Shown: positions 35,007 through 44,208 of the stretch, piece after piece
Layout: each line of letters starts with the position of its first letter
Numbering within the stretch: position 1 is the first letter of the stretch
NCBI GenBank assembly: GCA_037043015.1
Contig: CM073325.1
Span: 18,393,001 to 18,457,000, forward strand
Length of the DNA stretch: 64,000 nt
DNA from: Bryum argenteum
Taxonomy: Eukaryota > Streptophyta > Bryopsida > Bryales > Bryaceae
Reading direction: 5' to 3'
Position numbers and translations under genes: made by a program
The notes under the pieces: model-generated
What the model saw: the letters and a program-made list of their open reading frames with translations, nothing else
Told to the model about the DNA's origin: nothing
Database searches by the model: none

Positions 35007-36924
35007 TCAAACACAAGAAGCGAAAGGCGTTCTGTATGAATGCATGATTGGTCGTTGGAGGCTCTGGTCTAGCTCCTCCTCACGAAGACATTTCGCAGGG
35101 TCTTCTTCAGAGGAGGTTCCAGGGACCATATCGCAGGTTGAAAAGTGAGGCACCTTGCTGTCGTTGGATTCTCCGACACTCCCATCACTCTGCATGGCCG
35201 GCAGAGGAGCCAGCACAATCTCTCGCAGCCTTTGCACCACCTGGCGCATGAACAGTCTCTCCAAGTTGCTCTTCCTCATACACCACAGTGACCACTCCAC
35301 CAGCCGCACAAATTCATCTCTGTCGAAGTCGCCTCGCAAGTTTACATCTGCCAAATCCTCAAGCTTGTCCGCTTCCTGTGCATCAGATACCTGTTGCATG
35401 CAAAGATTCCTGGTCAGCATTTTGATAAGAGGTTCCAAGTTCCAACTAAAACAAGGTTCCAACCAATCCTCCTTCCAACTAATCATTTGATCGCGCTACC
35501 AAAGAAGCGCAGCTCAACGTTTTAGCAATACACATTTGTTGCCGCCCTGCCAAAATCTCCATTAGCACAATTCCATATGCATAGACGTCTCTCTTCTGTT
35601 AGCATGCCTGTTCCGTGGTATCTGCAATATATGGATCATAAAACAGGGGTAAGTAGCAGAACTCATTGGTCCGACACTAATTCTGCATGAAACGATAAAA
35701 TTGCAGTTGACTACTTGGCAGAAAAAAACTCGAATTAAGATTAGTACTTGCAAGAACGTCTAATATGACTTCTAACAGAGATCAGACATTACTGGGAACT
35801 GTTAGCTTACTCTAGGTCATGATAACTTACAGGAGTCCCTTTGACCACCGTCGTAATATGAGTGGCATCGTCCTGCTCTAAAGTTTGTAATTTAGAGAGC
35901 CCGACATCCGCCACTTTTGCTACCAACTTGTTCGTAGCAAGGATGTTGTCGCATTTGATGTCACGGAGAATGATGGCTGGAGAGCATTTATCATGCAGGT
36001 ACTCGAGACCTGATAAGCAAAAGAAGTTCATAAGAAATGATGTAAAACGTCCAGAACAGATAATATCGGGTGCTACAGAGAAAGCCATTGACAGGAAGGA
36101 AATAGTTTGCGATTGCTCAAAATGAGTAGCACAAAATGCTGAGAGGAATACCTTCTGCAACTTGCAAGGTGATATTTGATTTTTTCTTTGCAGGTAAGGG
36201 GATTCCTGATAGCGTATTCCACTACGTCATCAACAAATAAACATACCAGAGAAAGTTTAGCAATTGATGCGCCGGAAATTGTCAACAGATGTCGGAGTAA
36301 ACAAAGTGATCCAGCCATCAAGGTACCTTGCAATCTGTATCGGAGGTCACCTCCACTCATATATTCGTAGATCAGTGTTTGGTGTCTGCGAGTGAAGCTG
36401 AATCCTATTAATATCACAAGTAACTTGTGATGCAGCACAGACAGAAGCTCTATTTGCACACCGACCGTCCCCGTTCGACCAGCTACTTTAGCCCACTTAC
36501 TCAGTATGTGTATATTACACGCCACCATCTAAGGTCACTATCAACCCAATTCACCAGTTAGGTTGAGCGGAGAAGTTTATTAAGTGTAAACTTCGTTGTA
36601 GAACTCCTGTAACATATGATACGAATTATTTGACAATAACTTGGCTGCAATCTCTTGCCCATTCGCCAGTTTGCCATAGAACACATCTCCAACACCACCA
36701 TGCCCGATCTTTTTTCTCAAAATTGTTTGCTGCTTCCTTGACCTTTGCTTGTGAGTACAGCGTTTGAGGTTTACTCCCATTGCTCTGTACTCGGCGCCGA
36801 CTTTCCTTTTCAGGCTTAAGAATGCCTGGAAGAACATCAAAATCAGCATTCTATTTTTTGTTCATCTGTCCAGACATTGAACAAGATGCGAAGACATGCT
36901 TACTTGCTCGTGCATAATGATACA
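35007..36924 (-). pseudogene. Receptor-like kinase, cytoplasmic part (broken)
   Basis: Kinase half of a minus-strand receptor-like kinase. From high to low coordinates: juxtamembrane and Gly-rich loop (IGHGGVGDVFYGKL, then AAKLL with the VAIK Lys), the exon with ALIYEYMSGGDL-type sequence (here LIYEYMSGGDLRYRLQ), the exon with [19 protein letters not shown] and ADVGLSKL, the exon with DVYAYGIVLMEILAGRQ, and a C-terminal exon (VRLVEWSLWCM) ending at 35007. HRD is altered to LRD and DFG to DVG. An extra A in a six-A run before the Gly loop and a shift before DVYAYG break the frame. The gene continues at 40611-41235 beyond the Copia-2 insertion. Confidence 0.85.
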
Positions 36925-36929
36925 GGAAC

Positions 36930-37143
36930 TGTGGTCGATCGATCTGAGGCTCAAATAACAGATGATTGAAAGAAGCTCGATGAGCCGGTTAAGTACATGA
37001 AGGCTGAATCGTCAGAGCTGATTCACCATATGGGTTAACTGGCAGGGAGCGACCTTTTGCCTCTATGCAGACGTGGACCACTGTTCCTGTGAACCGTGGG
37101 CCCATCCTGTGCTTCCTGATGAGCAGGACCAACAGGACCAACA
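36930..37143 (-). repeat. 3' LTR of Copia-2
   Basis: 214 bp, begins TGTGGTCGATCG and ends GGACCAACA. By eye it is identical to 40392-40605, indicating recent insertion. A G-rich polypurine tract follows on the minus strand (37144-37155). Confidence 0.95.
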
Positions 37144-37190
37144 CCCCCCTTCGCTATGGTTACCAGTGAACCAAGCGTCGGTCCGGGTGA

Positions 37191-38438
37191 GTGCGAAGTA
37201 TGCCTGTACTTCACGAACATCCGGTGGATGCAATCTACCAACAGGCAACTGCTCTAACGCTATGGCAGATAATTGTTTTAGGAGGATGGATAACCTATTT
37301 GCTCATTTGGAAGCTTATTGACTTGTGCGCCTCTTTCTTGTGGCGCTGGCTAGTGTTGACGACGACTCCTGGTGCTCCCGAGTGTTTCGAGGCGGCCGCT
37401 AATCGCTCCAGTTATGGGTCGACTGATTTGTTCAGTACTCCTTCGAGTGAGCAGACTTCGGATTTAGAGCAAGAAACGCTGCTAGGTGATCTCGTGCTTG
37501 CTCTCCCTGATAGGCTTGTTGCAGATGAGCTATGGCCTCGGTTTGCAAGGAATCCAGCAACAATCTTCCAGCTTCGCGGAGGGGCAATGGTAAGCTTGGG
37601 GTATCACTTTTTGGACACACTAATTAGGTTATTTTTATTGAAAGCCTCCAAAGTTTGTCTAATTTAGTCATTTTAATCAAGTAAAAAGACCCTAAAATAG
37701 AAAATAAAATATCATGCACCTCACTGAAATCAAAGTATATATGCCTATAGATTTTCTTTTAGATTTTTTATTTTTTTTGGATCCATTCATAGATGAGGGA
37801 AAAAGTGTTGAATTTGGGGATTTGCAGGCATTATAGTGCACAATGAATTAATTTTTTTATTATTAAATAAATTATTTTGTATTCTATACAAGAAGATGTA
37901 GGTCATATTCAAAAATTATATTAAAATAAAAATGGTTGATATTCCATTTGCTTGATTCTATGGATTTTAGGTTATTGGGACATGACTTACTTTTTCAACT
38001 AAAAAATCAAATAAAATTACTTCAAAATATTTTTTTTAATTTTTAATTTTTTTTCTTGATACATTATAAGTATAGACAACTAAAACCACATCTAATGAAG
38101 TCTTATTGTATTACAGTTTAAAAATGGATATGTTTGTCACACCAGCATAGAGTGCAATTGTTCATGGGACAACCTTTTTGGGTACCCCAACCAGACCATC
38201 ACCCGGAGTGAACTGTCGATGGAGAAGTTTGGTCGATTTGTCAATCGAATGGAAGGCGGTAAATTATGTCCTTAATCTTGAGCATGCTCCCAGATTGGGA
38301 GAAACAGAGTTGAGTGACCAGATGATAGCACAAGAATTAGGGTTAGAGGTGGAGCGCTTTTACGAAGTCCTTGATCCAAGTGTTGATAGGTATGATGTTC
38401 TCCCCCCCCCCCTGGATGTGATGGAGGGGTACTACTGA
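37191..38438 (+). CDS. Antisense membrane/F-box-like ORF in Copia-2
   Basis: Opposite in direction to gag-pol, starting 48 bp inside the 3' LTR. Coding parts are 37191-37580 and 38208-38438. They are separated by a 624-bp insertion flanked by GGA; insertion plus duplication is 627 bp, so the frame is kept. Joined, it encodes about 207 residues: an N-terminal hydrophobic segment (LWQIIVLGGWITYLLIW), an acidic Ser-rich linker, then an F-box-like block (ALPDRLVADELWPRF, IFQLRG, RWRSLVDLSIEW) and a charged tail. No stop codon interrupts the coding parts. F-box proteins recruit substrates to SCF ubiquitin ligases; a membrane-anchored version on a retrotransposon is inferred, not tested. Start codon assigned as the first Met. 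Confidence 0.68.
37581..38204. mobile_element. MITE-like insertion inside the antisense ORF
   Basis: 624 bp, strongly AT-rich, between two copies of GGA (37578-37580 and 38205-38207). The ends are imperfect inverted repeats: GGGGCAATGGTAAGCTTGGG on the left, and GGGTGATGGTCTGGTTGGGG reading inward from the right. Copia-1 has uninterrupted coding sequence at the homologous position (LFHLQGVSRHW), an empty site. The 3-bp duplication and GGG ends would suit a PIF/Harbinger-like MITE, but the superfamily is uncertain. The left end also contains a good splice donor (ATG, then GTAAGC), so the insertion might be spliced. Confidence 0.65.
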
Positions 38439-38455
38439 ACGAGTAAACCACTCTA

Positions 38456-40279
38456 TCAATTCAATTTGGGAGCTTCAGCTTCGGTTGATGAGACGAGGCC
38501 TTCGTCAGTGATCGGGACTAGCCCTAATCGGGTCCTGTTCCGCTCAAAAGCGACCCGCCCTAGGGCCTTGGTAAAAGTATCAGCTGTTTGGTCACCTGTA
38601 GGAACATACTGAAGCTTAACTTCGCCTGATGCAATTTTTTCACGAATGAAATGATGACGGACCTGTACATGCTTTGTCCGGCCGTGATGGACTGGGTTGA
38701 GTGATAGGTTCATGCTCCCTTGGTTATCCACATAAATGGTGGTGGAGTCTCGCGAGTCGTGGAGTTTGAGTTCTCCAAGTAGGCGTCGGATCCAAATAGC
38801 TTCCTTCGTGCCTTCGGTGATGGCCATGTACTCGGCTTCAGTAGACGAGAGTGCTACAGTAGGTTGTTTCCTACTGTTCCAAGTGATGGGAGTAGTGCCG
38901 AGGAGAAATACAAATCCCGTAGTAGATTTTCTGTCATGAATATCTCCGGCCCAATCTGCGTCGGTAAAACCGGATAAGTGGTCGCTCTCGCCGCGCCTGA
39001 AGAGTAGAGTCGTGTCAATCGAGCCACGCAGGTACCTGTAGACGTGGTCACGAAGGATCCAGACCCTTTTTGAATCGAATAAAACTTTGTGTTTATCAAT
39101 GCTGTCAGTTATTGTTCCAACAGACAGGAGATTTTTCGTAACTCCGGGCACGTAGAGAACTTTGTCAAATCTTATTGATCCGGAGGGAGTGGAGACATCC
39201 ACGAATCCCTTTCCTTGTACAGAAAGTTTTTCGCCTCCGGCTGTTCTAACACTAGAGCCTTTGTGTTCTTCTAATCCTGACAAAAGATTCTTCTGGCCGG
39301 AAACGTGTCGTGAAGCGCCGCTGTCCAGGTACCATTCTTTTGCTTTCTCCGATGCTTTGTTTCTGGCGAGATTCAGTTCTGTGAGGTTGGCTGTCAATTC
39401 AGCCTCATCCACTTCTTCGGGAAACTCTTGGCCAGAGTCCGAGTCTGACCCGCCGCTCCACCCTGGATGATCGACAAGATTGACTGTCGGTTTGTTGGTG
39501 CGGCTGGCGCGCCTCTGTTTAACCTCAGCCGCCAGTTCGGGGCACTGGCGCATCCAATGGCCGGTGAGACCACAGTAGTGGCAGATCCCTGCCTTCTTCG
39601 ATCTGGATCTGTCATCTTCGTTGTTGTTTGGCTTGCGATTGGTGCGTCCGGAGCCTTTTACAAGCAGTGCTTCAGATTCGGTCCGCTTGGAACCCCGGAG
39701 TTCGCGCCTCATTTCGTCCTGCATAAGTATGGTTGTCAACTCGGTGAACGTTGGGAGAGTGCTGCGATACATGATGGAATCCACGAGTACAATGTAGCTG
39801 CTCGGAAGAGCAAGCAGCGTGTGTTCCACCAGTTCAGCTTCGTCAAGTGCCTCGCCCACACACGCCAGTTCGTTCACCACCTCTTTCACTTGCTGTAAGA
39901 AGCTAGTCATCGATGATCCCTCTTCCATTTTGATCGATGCAAGTTTCCTGCGAAGCATAAGTTTGCGAGAATTAGTACTGTTTGCATAGAGACTTTTGAG
40001 AGTTGCCCAACAATCGGCTGGATCTTTGATGTCAATGATGTAGGGGATGACGTTGTCGCAAACTGAGAGCGCAATCATACTGAGTGCCTTCTTCTTCTGA
40101 CTTTCTAGAGCCGCTACTTCGGCAGGAGCGGTTGGGGCTACTGTTCCAGGTGGCGGATCTACAATCTTCCAGACATCGTCACGACTAAGCAGGTTTTGCA
40201 TCTTGAACGCCCAGATGTTGTAGTTAGGATTCCCCTCTAACTTAGAAGAGTCACCCATTAAGTTGTCTCTGAGAGCCAT
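38456..40279 (-). CDS. Copia-2 gag-protease fused to RNase H
   Basis: One uninterrupted frame of 607 codons. The N-terminal gag (MALRDNLMGDSSKLEG) aligns with Copia-1. The zinc knuckle CHYCGLTGHWMRQC is followed by protease WYLDSGASRHVSG. At about residue 410 (VWILRD, then HVYRYLRG) the frame jumps from the pre-integrase region straight into the RT/RNase H boundary. It continues with GFTDADWAGD, SSTEAEYMA, DNQGSMNL and HHFIREKI. About 2.5 kb of integrase and RT coding sequence has been lost without disturbing the frame. The product could still form particles and cut itself, but cannot reverse-transcribe or integrate alone, so it would depend on a related element. Confidence 0.9.
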   Translation of the reverse strand: MALRDNLMGDSSKLEGNPNYNIWAFKMQNLLSRDDVWKIVDPPPGTVAPTAPAEVAALESQKKKALSMIALSVCDNVIPYIIDIKDPADCWATLKSLYANSTNSRKLMLRRKLASIKMEEGSSMTSFLQQVKEVVNELACVGEALDEAELVEHTLLALPSSYIVLVDSIMYRSTLPTFTELTTILMQDEMRRELRGSKRTESEALLVKGSGRTNRKPNNNEDDRSRSKKAGICHYCGLTGHWMRQCPELAAEVKQRRASRTNKPTVNLVDHPGWSGGSDSDSGQEFPEEVDEAELTANLTELNLARNKASEKAKEWYLDSGASRHVSGQKNLLSGLEEHKGSSVRTAGGEKLSVQGKGFVDVSTPSGSIRFDKVLYVPGVTKNLLSVGTITDSIDKHKVLFDSKRVWILRDHVYRYLRGSIDTTLLFRRGESDHLSGFTDADWAGDIHDRKSTTGFVFLLGTTPITWNSRKQPTVALSSTEAEYMAITEGTKEAIWIRRLLGELKLHDSRDSTTIYVDNQGSMNLSLNPVHHGRTKHVQVRHHFIREKIASGEVKLQYVPTGDQTADTFTKALGRVAFERNRTRLGLVPITDEGLVSSTEAEAPKLN

Positions 40280-40379
40280 TGAGCTATCCGGTGATCTGTC
40301 GCTAATGTAGATCTAATCGCCTCTCAAGGACTCACGCTATCTGCTCAGAACTTTGCTGTGATAGATCTACTCTTGCCTC

Positions 40380-40391
40380 GCTCTGATACCA
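40380..40391 (-). other. Primer-binding site of Copia-2
   Basis: TGGTATCAGAGC on the minus strand directly abutting the 5' LTR, as in Copia-1: the initiator-Met tRNA type. Confidence 0.95.
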
Positions 40392-40605
40392 TGTGGTCGA
40401 TCGATCTGAGGCTCAAATAACAGATGATTGAAAGAAGCTCGATGAGCCGGTTAAGTACATGAAGGCTGAATCGTCAGAGCTGATTCACCATATGGGTTAA
40501 CTGGCAGGGAGCGACCTTTTGCCTCTATGCAGACGTGGACCACTGTTCCTGTGAACCGTGGGCCCATCCTGTGCTTCCTGATGAGCAGGACCAACAGGAC
40601 CAACA
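40392..40605 (-). repeat. 5' LTR of Copia-2
   Basis: 214 bp, identical by eye to 36930-37143, followed by GGAAC (40606-40610), the target duplication. Confidence 0.95.
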
Positions 40606-40610
40606 GGAAC

Positions 40611-41235
40611 GCTAAGCCTAAAGAGACGCTCCACCAATCACACCAACCACGATCCAGATCCTGTGTCTGTTCGATTTATGGCTGGATTGATTCACTGGCT
40701 TGGCATGATTAAGATCCAAGTTAGTCCAGGGGACATTGCTGGAGTCCTCAAAATCACTAATGCGCAGCCCTTCATTGACTAAATCCAACCTGAGAACCCA
40801 GATCACAGAAGTATTTCCAGAGACGGTACTATTCCAATAAACCTCACTCGTGAAATTGTTACGAATTTGGAGCCGACTGTAACATCAGCTGACAACCTCG
40901 TAGCTCTGTATTTCCAGTCCTAGACTCACAAAGGACGCTCACCTTCCATTCGCCAGAACCTGTTTCGGTTGCAGGTTGCAATCCCTTCCAAGTTCCAAGA
41001 CAAATTTCTGATCCACTAACTGCAACTTCGAGCCCCAGTGCGCAAGAAAATAATCCGCCGGCATGTATGGGTAACCATTCAGTGACGTGTTTGGTTTCCA
41101 TACCGGCTCCGAAGGAAACGGATAATTTATATCAGGTGGAGCATTAGTAGCAATTGGAGCTACTAGCGGAGTATACGGTGTTAGTAAAAGATAATCACTG
41201 AGGAGGTTGCGATTGAAGTCATTATAATCGTCTTT
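40611..41235 (-). pseudogene. Receptor-like kinase, ectodomain and transmembrane part
   Basis: Minus-strand continuation of 35007-36924. Exon 40943-41235 encodes an extracellular segment with GYPYMPADYFLAHWGSKL and FVLELGRDCNLQP. A 66-bp intron follows, then exon 40876 downward (NFTSEVYWNS, VIWVLRLDLVNEG) leading to the membrane segment IWIVVGVIGGAS. There the frame stops (TAG) unless two bases (CT in TCTCTT) are discounted; discounting them restores SLGLAFLYHYARA across the Copia-2 insertion point. The ectodomain resembles the membrane-proximal part of plant malectin-like receptor kinases, with low certainty. I could not find the signal peptide or upstream exons. Confidence 0.75.
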
Positions 41236-41961
41236 CTAGAGGCAACCAAGACTGCAAACCAAGACTGAGTGGCTGCACACCACCAACCTGATTATACCTA
41301 CCCCATATACATAGAAAAGTTCTTAGTCAAAGGGAAATGTTTCTAAGCGGCCGTTCAAAAATATTTTTGTTTTTGATCAGTTGTTAAGAAATATTTACCC
41401 TATCATGTCAAAACTCGACAAAAATCAACGTTATTTTTTTCATTTTAAGCACCCCAAAAAGCGCCATTTTACCGGAATAATGCCATTTTAACGAAATTGA
41501 GGTTTCTTGTTTTCTCATCATTCTCTCTAGTATTCCAGTGGACAACAATTACTATACTGTCTTGATTCTCTATGCAAAAGTTCCGCTTTGGAACAGATGT
41601 ATTTGGCAGTTGATAATACATTGATTGGTTCGCTAATAAAATTTTTAATAAAAAACTAAAATTAAAAAAATCAAAAATTAAACAAGAACGGTGGAACCGT
41701 GAGGCTCTGTCCTCTGTATTACAAACAAAAAACACGTAGATGGGCATGCACATAAGTCGGATGGATGAAAAATAGCTTGTCGATGTCTCCAACGTATTCA
41801 AAGCGGTTCAACTGATAGGATTTTATGTAATAGTAACTAAATTATTTCAATAATGCTTAGGATTTGTTTTCTCAAAGTCTCTTTTTTTTCCAAATAGGGA
41901 TCTGACACATAATATTTGGTTCCCACAAAATTAGGGGATTTAACTAAACTTTCTACATTAA
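41236..41961. other. Intergenic, no gene recognised
   Basis: AT-rich. The first part may hold lost upstream exons or introns of the receptor kinase, but no further exon could be recognised. Confidence 0.45.
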
Positions 41962-42391
41962 CCCTTAAGCGCCCACAGTGTCGTTTTTCGACATTTTGGA
42001 TGTGAGGCTCCGTCTTTGGTGCATAACCCCGCTTTCAACCCATCGATTTTTCATCCGCCGTTTTTGTTGCTCAACTCCTCGGTGGGTTTACTCTACTCCC
42101 TTCTTGGATAAATAATAAAAACTTTGATCCTCAATTTGTGAGAGTAGGCGAAAGAGATTTTTCATGAAAGTTTTGGTGGTGTGATTTTCACCCCTTTTTT
42201 GCATGGATCTTGAAATCCATAGCTCCAAATGGCATGCAACTTGGCGGTCATACTAATTGCCATGCTCCAAAGAAGATCCTACGGTTGGATTTTCCATTTT
42301 CCTCTTTTATTTGTTTTTACGCAGTTTTGAAAAAATTAGCATTATTACCAATTGTTAGGAGCTTTACCCCCCCCCCTTGGGCGTTTAGGGG
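41962..42391. mobile_element. piggyBac-like MITE
   Basis: 430 bp flanked on both sides by TTAA (41958-41961 and 42392-42395). Termini are CCCTTAAGCGCCCA on the left and, inverted, CCCCTAAACGCCCA on the right, matching at 12 of 14 positions. CCC termini plus a TTAA duplication are the hallmark of the piggyBac superfamily. The left subterminal part contains GTCGTTTTTCGAC, a short palindrome. No transposase is encoded. Confidence 0.8.
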
Positions 42392-42819
42392 TTAAAAGTG
42401 TTCCCAATCAAGATCAAATCCCAATTTTGTGGTCAATAACACTCTCTCAAATAATTAAAATTTAGTGTTCCTCTTTCATCGGGAATGTACTCAACTTCAT
42501 CTTTAGCAAATATGATTGGCAATGGTTCACTTTGAAGCTTTGATGGAAAATTCAATGATAGATTACAGTGCGTCTGGTAAGAAAAAATAGAAATCATCTT
42601 AGATTGTTGCTGAAAATATATTGATTTTAATATTGTTATCATCTTGCAAATCTCACGTGTCCCACGTGTGGTTTTTGGAAATGTAAGCAAGTTCCAATTC
42701 CATTGTAGAGCGCCAACTTACATTCTAGAAGTTTGGAAGAAGGTAAGTTGATCGATCCGACCACTACGGGTAATTAGTAAGAGAGGTGTAGGGTGTGCCG
42801 CGTGCTTTGGAGGGAAGAT

Positions 42820-43570
42820 CGGGGGGTTAGTTGCACTGAGAGTGTTTCAAATGTCTCTGATACGTGTAAAGAGGAACCTGTGCATGATGGGACAGATCAG
42901 GCTCTATGAGAACATCGTCATGAACATCAACATTGGAGAATTGCCAGAAAATTTGGTAACTGGGTGGGGGATTCGGAGTAAGGTCTGGAGTGAGGACTGG
43001 ACGACCCAAGAGCACAATAAGTATCTTGTCGTGGAGAGAATGGATCATGGGTCATGTCATTAAGATTAGAATTAGTTGAATAGGATTCAGATCTAGGAAG
43101 ACCTGAGACCTCTGTTTCTAATCTAGGGTTTGACAAGTGGGAGTTACTGACGAGGGGTAGCAAGTGGTTGTTAGGATTGCTCGGATTGAACTAGTGCTAA
43201 CCCTGGAGGGGAGAGACAAATCACTGGGCCAAGATTGTCGTACCGTATGAGAAGCGTGGGACGAGCTGATGGTGGAATTGGAAGGATTAAACCAAATTAA
43301 AGGTTAGTTCGTCAAAGTCAACATCCTTGGAAATCAGAATTTTTCTAGACAGACGATGGTAGTTTCCAATCCAAGAGAGTTGTGGTTATACCCAAGAAAC
43401 GTGCACTTATTCAACTTTGGTGCCCATTTTTCAATGCAGGATTGGTGTTGAGGACAAAGGTCCTGCACCCAAACACCTTCAAGTGGTTGAGTGATGGCTT
43501 TGGCTCTGTGAACCACTCACAGGGAGTATCTCCATCATTTGTATGGATGGAGGTGCGCTTGATGAGATAG
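42820..43570 (-). pseudogene. Copia relic (integrase end and linker)
   Basis: Minus-strand fragments resemble Copia-1: integrase C-terminal pieces (LNKCTFLGYNHNSLG, near 43450-43400), a Pro/Ser-rich linker (43163-42927) and the pre-RT block VDVHDDVLIEPDLSHH followed by VPLYTYQRHLK near 42880. Frames shift several times, no LTR is recognisable, and the fragment is truncated at both ends. Probably a related family. Confidence 0.75.
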
Positions 43571-44208
43571 TTTGCCGTGGAGACAACTTTAGCCCTACAA
43601 CTTTATGATTATCGAAGCAAATGATATCAAATAATGTATCACTAAAATTCTCTTGGAGAGAGCTATTCAATAAACTAAACAATTTTTTTTAATTATCAAA
43701 ATTGACCTTAATCCCAAGAGGTTTGCAATATCGATCGGACATTATGGATAGGGGGAGAACTAAAAATTATTTCAAAAGTGCATGTACTTCATAAATGATA
43801 AGCCCTAGTTTGTAACAATTCTTCTTTATTTTTTTAATATCTTGTATATTTAAAATTTATTCCGTCCTGTAAAGGCCCCCTACAGGGGTGAGATGCTTCT
43901 GACGACTTGTCTTCTCTAACACGGTAACCTCCATTGGGAACGCAAGTTCCAGTTGAAACCCTTTTCACACTGCAATCACCAGAGGCAGGACCGCACGGGC
44001 GATCCTGTGCGCATTCCAAGAGGGAAATTAGAGACTTCGCGCGCATGATCACTAGACTTGCGGAATTTGCCATATCCTGACCAATTTGCAGCTACACAAG
44101 GAATCCTCATCTGCACGCATTCCAATTTCTAATTTTTCCTGTTACTTTTGGTGCTCTGTCGACTCCATGAGGCCGATTGTGCTGCAATAGAGCTAATCGC
44201 TCATCGCT
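43571..44208. other. Intergenic upstream of the GH127 gene
   Basis: Contains at 43757-43850 a diverged copy of the dispersed repeat also seen near 25278-25360. The rest presumably includes the promoter and 5' leader of the GH127 gene, but no promoter element can be assigned. Confidence 0.45.

Larger units (their letters stand above)
36930..40605 (-). mobile_element. Ty1/Copia retrotransposon (Copia-2), internally deleted
   Basis: 3,676 bp. The two 214-bp LTRs (36930-37143 and 40392-40605) appear identical. The target duplication GGAAC is at 36925-36929 and 40606-40610. The minus strand has PBS TGGTATCAGAGC, then one open frame encoding gag, protease and only the distal RNase H; integrase and reverse transcriptase are missing. 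Between the pol end and the 3' LTR lies an antisense ORF homologous to the one in Copia-1, itself carrying a 624-bp insertion. Same family as Copia-1 by gag and protease similarity, but with a different LTR body. Inserted into a receptor-kinase exon. Confidence 0.95.

Noticed and set aside
37191..37667. 477-bp ORF as an independent gene
   Set aside because: Its last ~29 codons are read from the inserted MITE-like sequence. The real coding part stops at 37580 and resumes at 38208.
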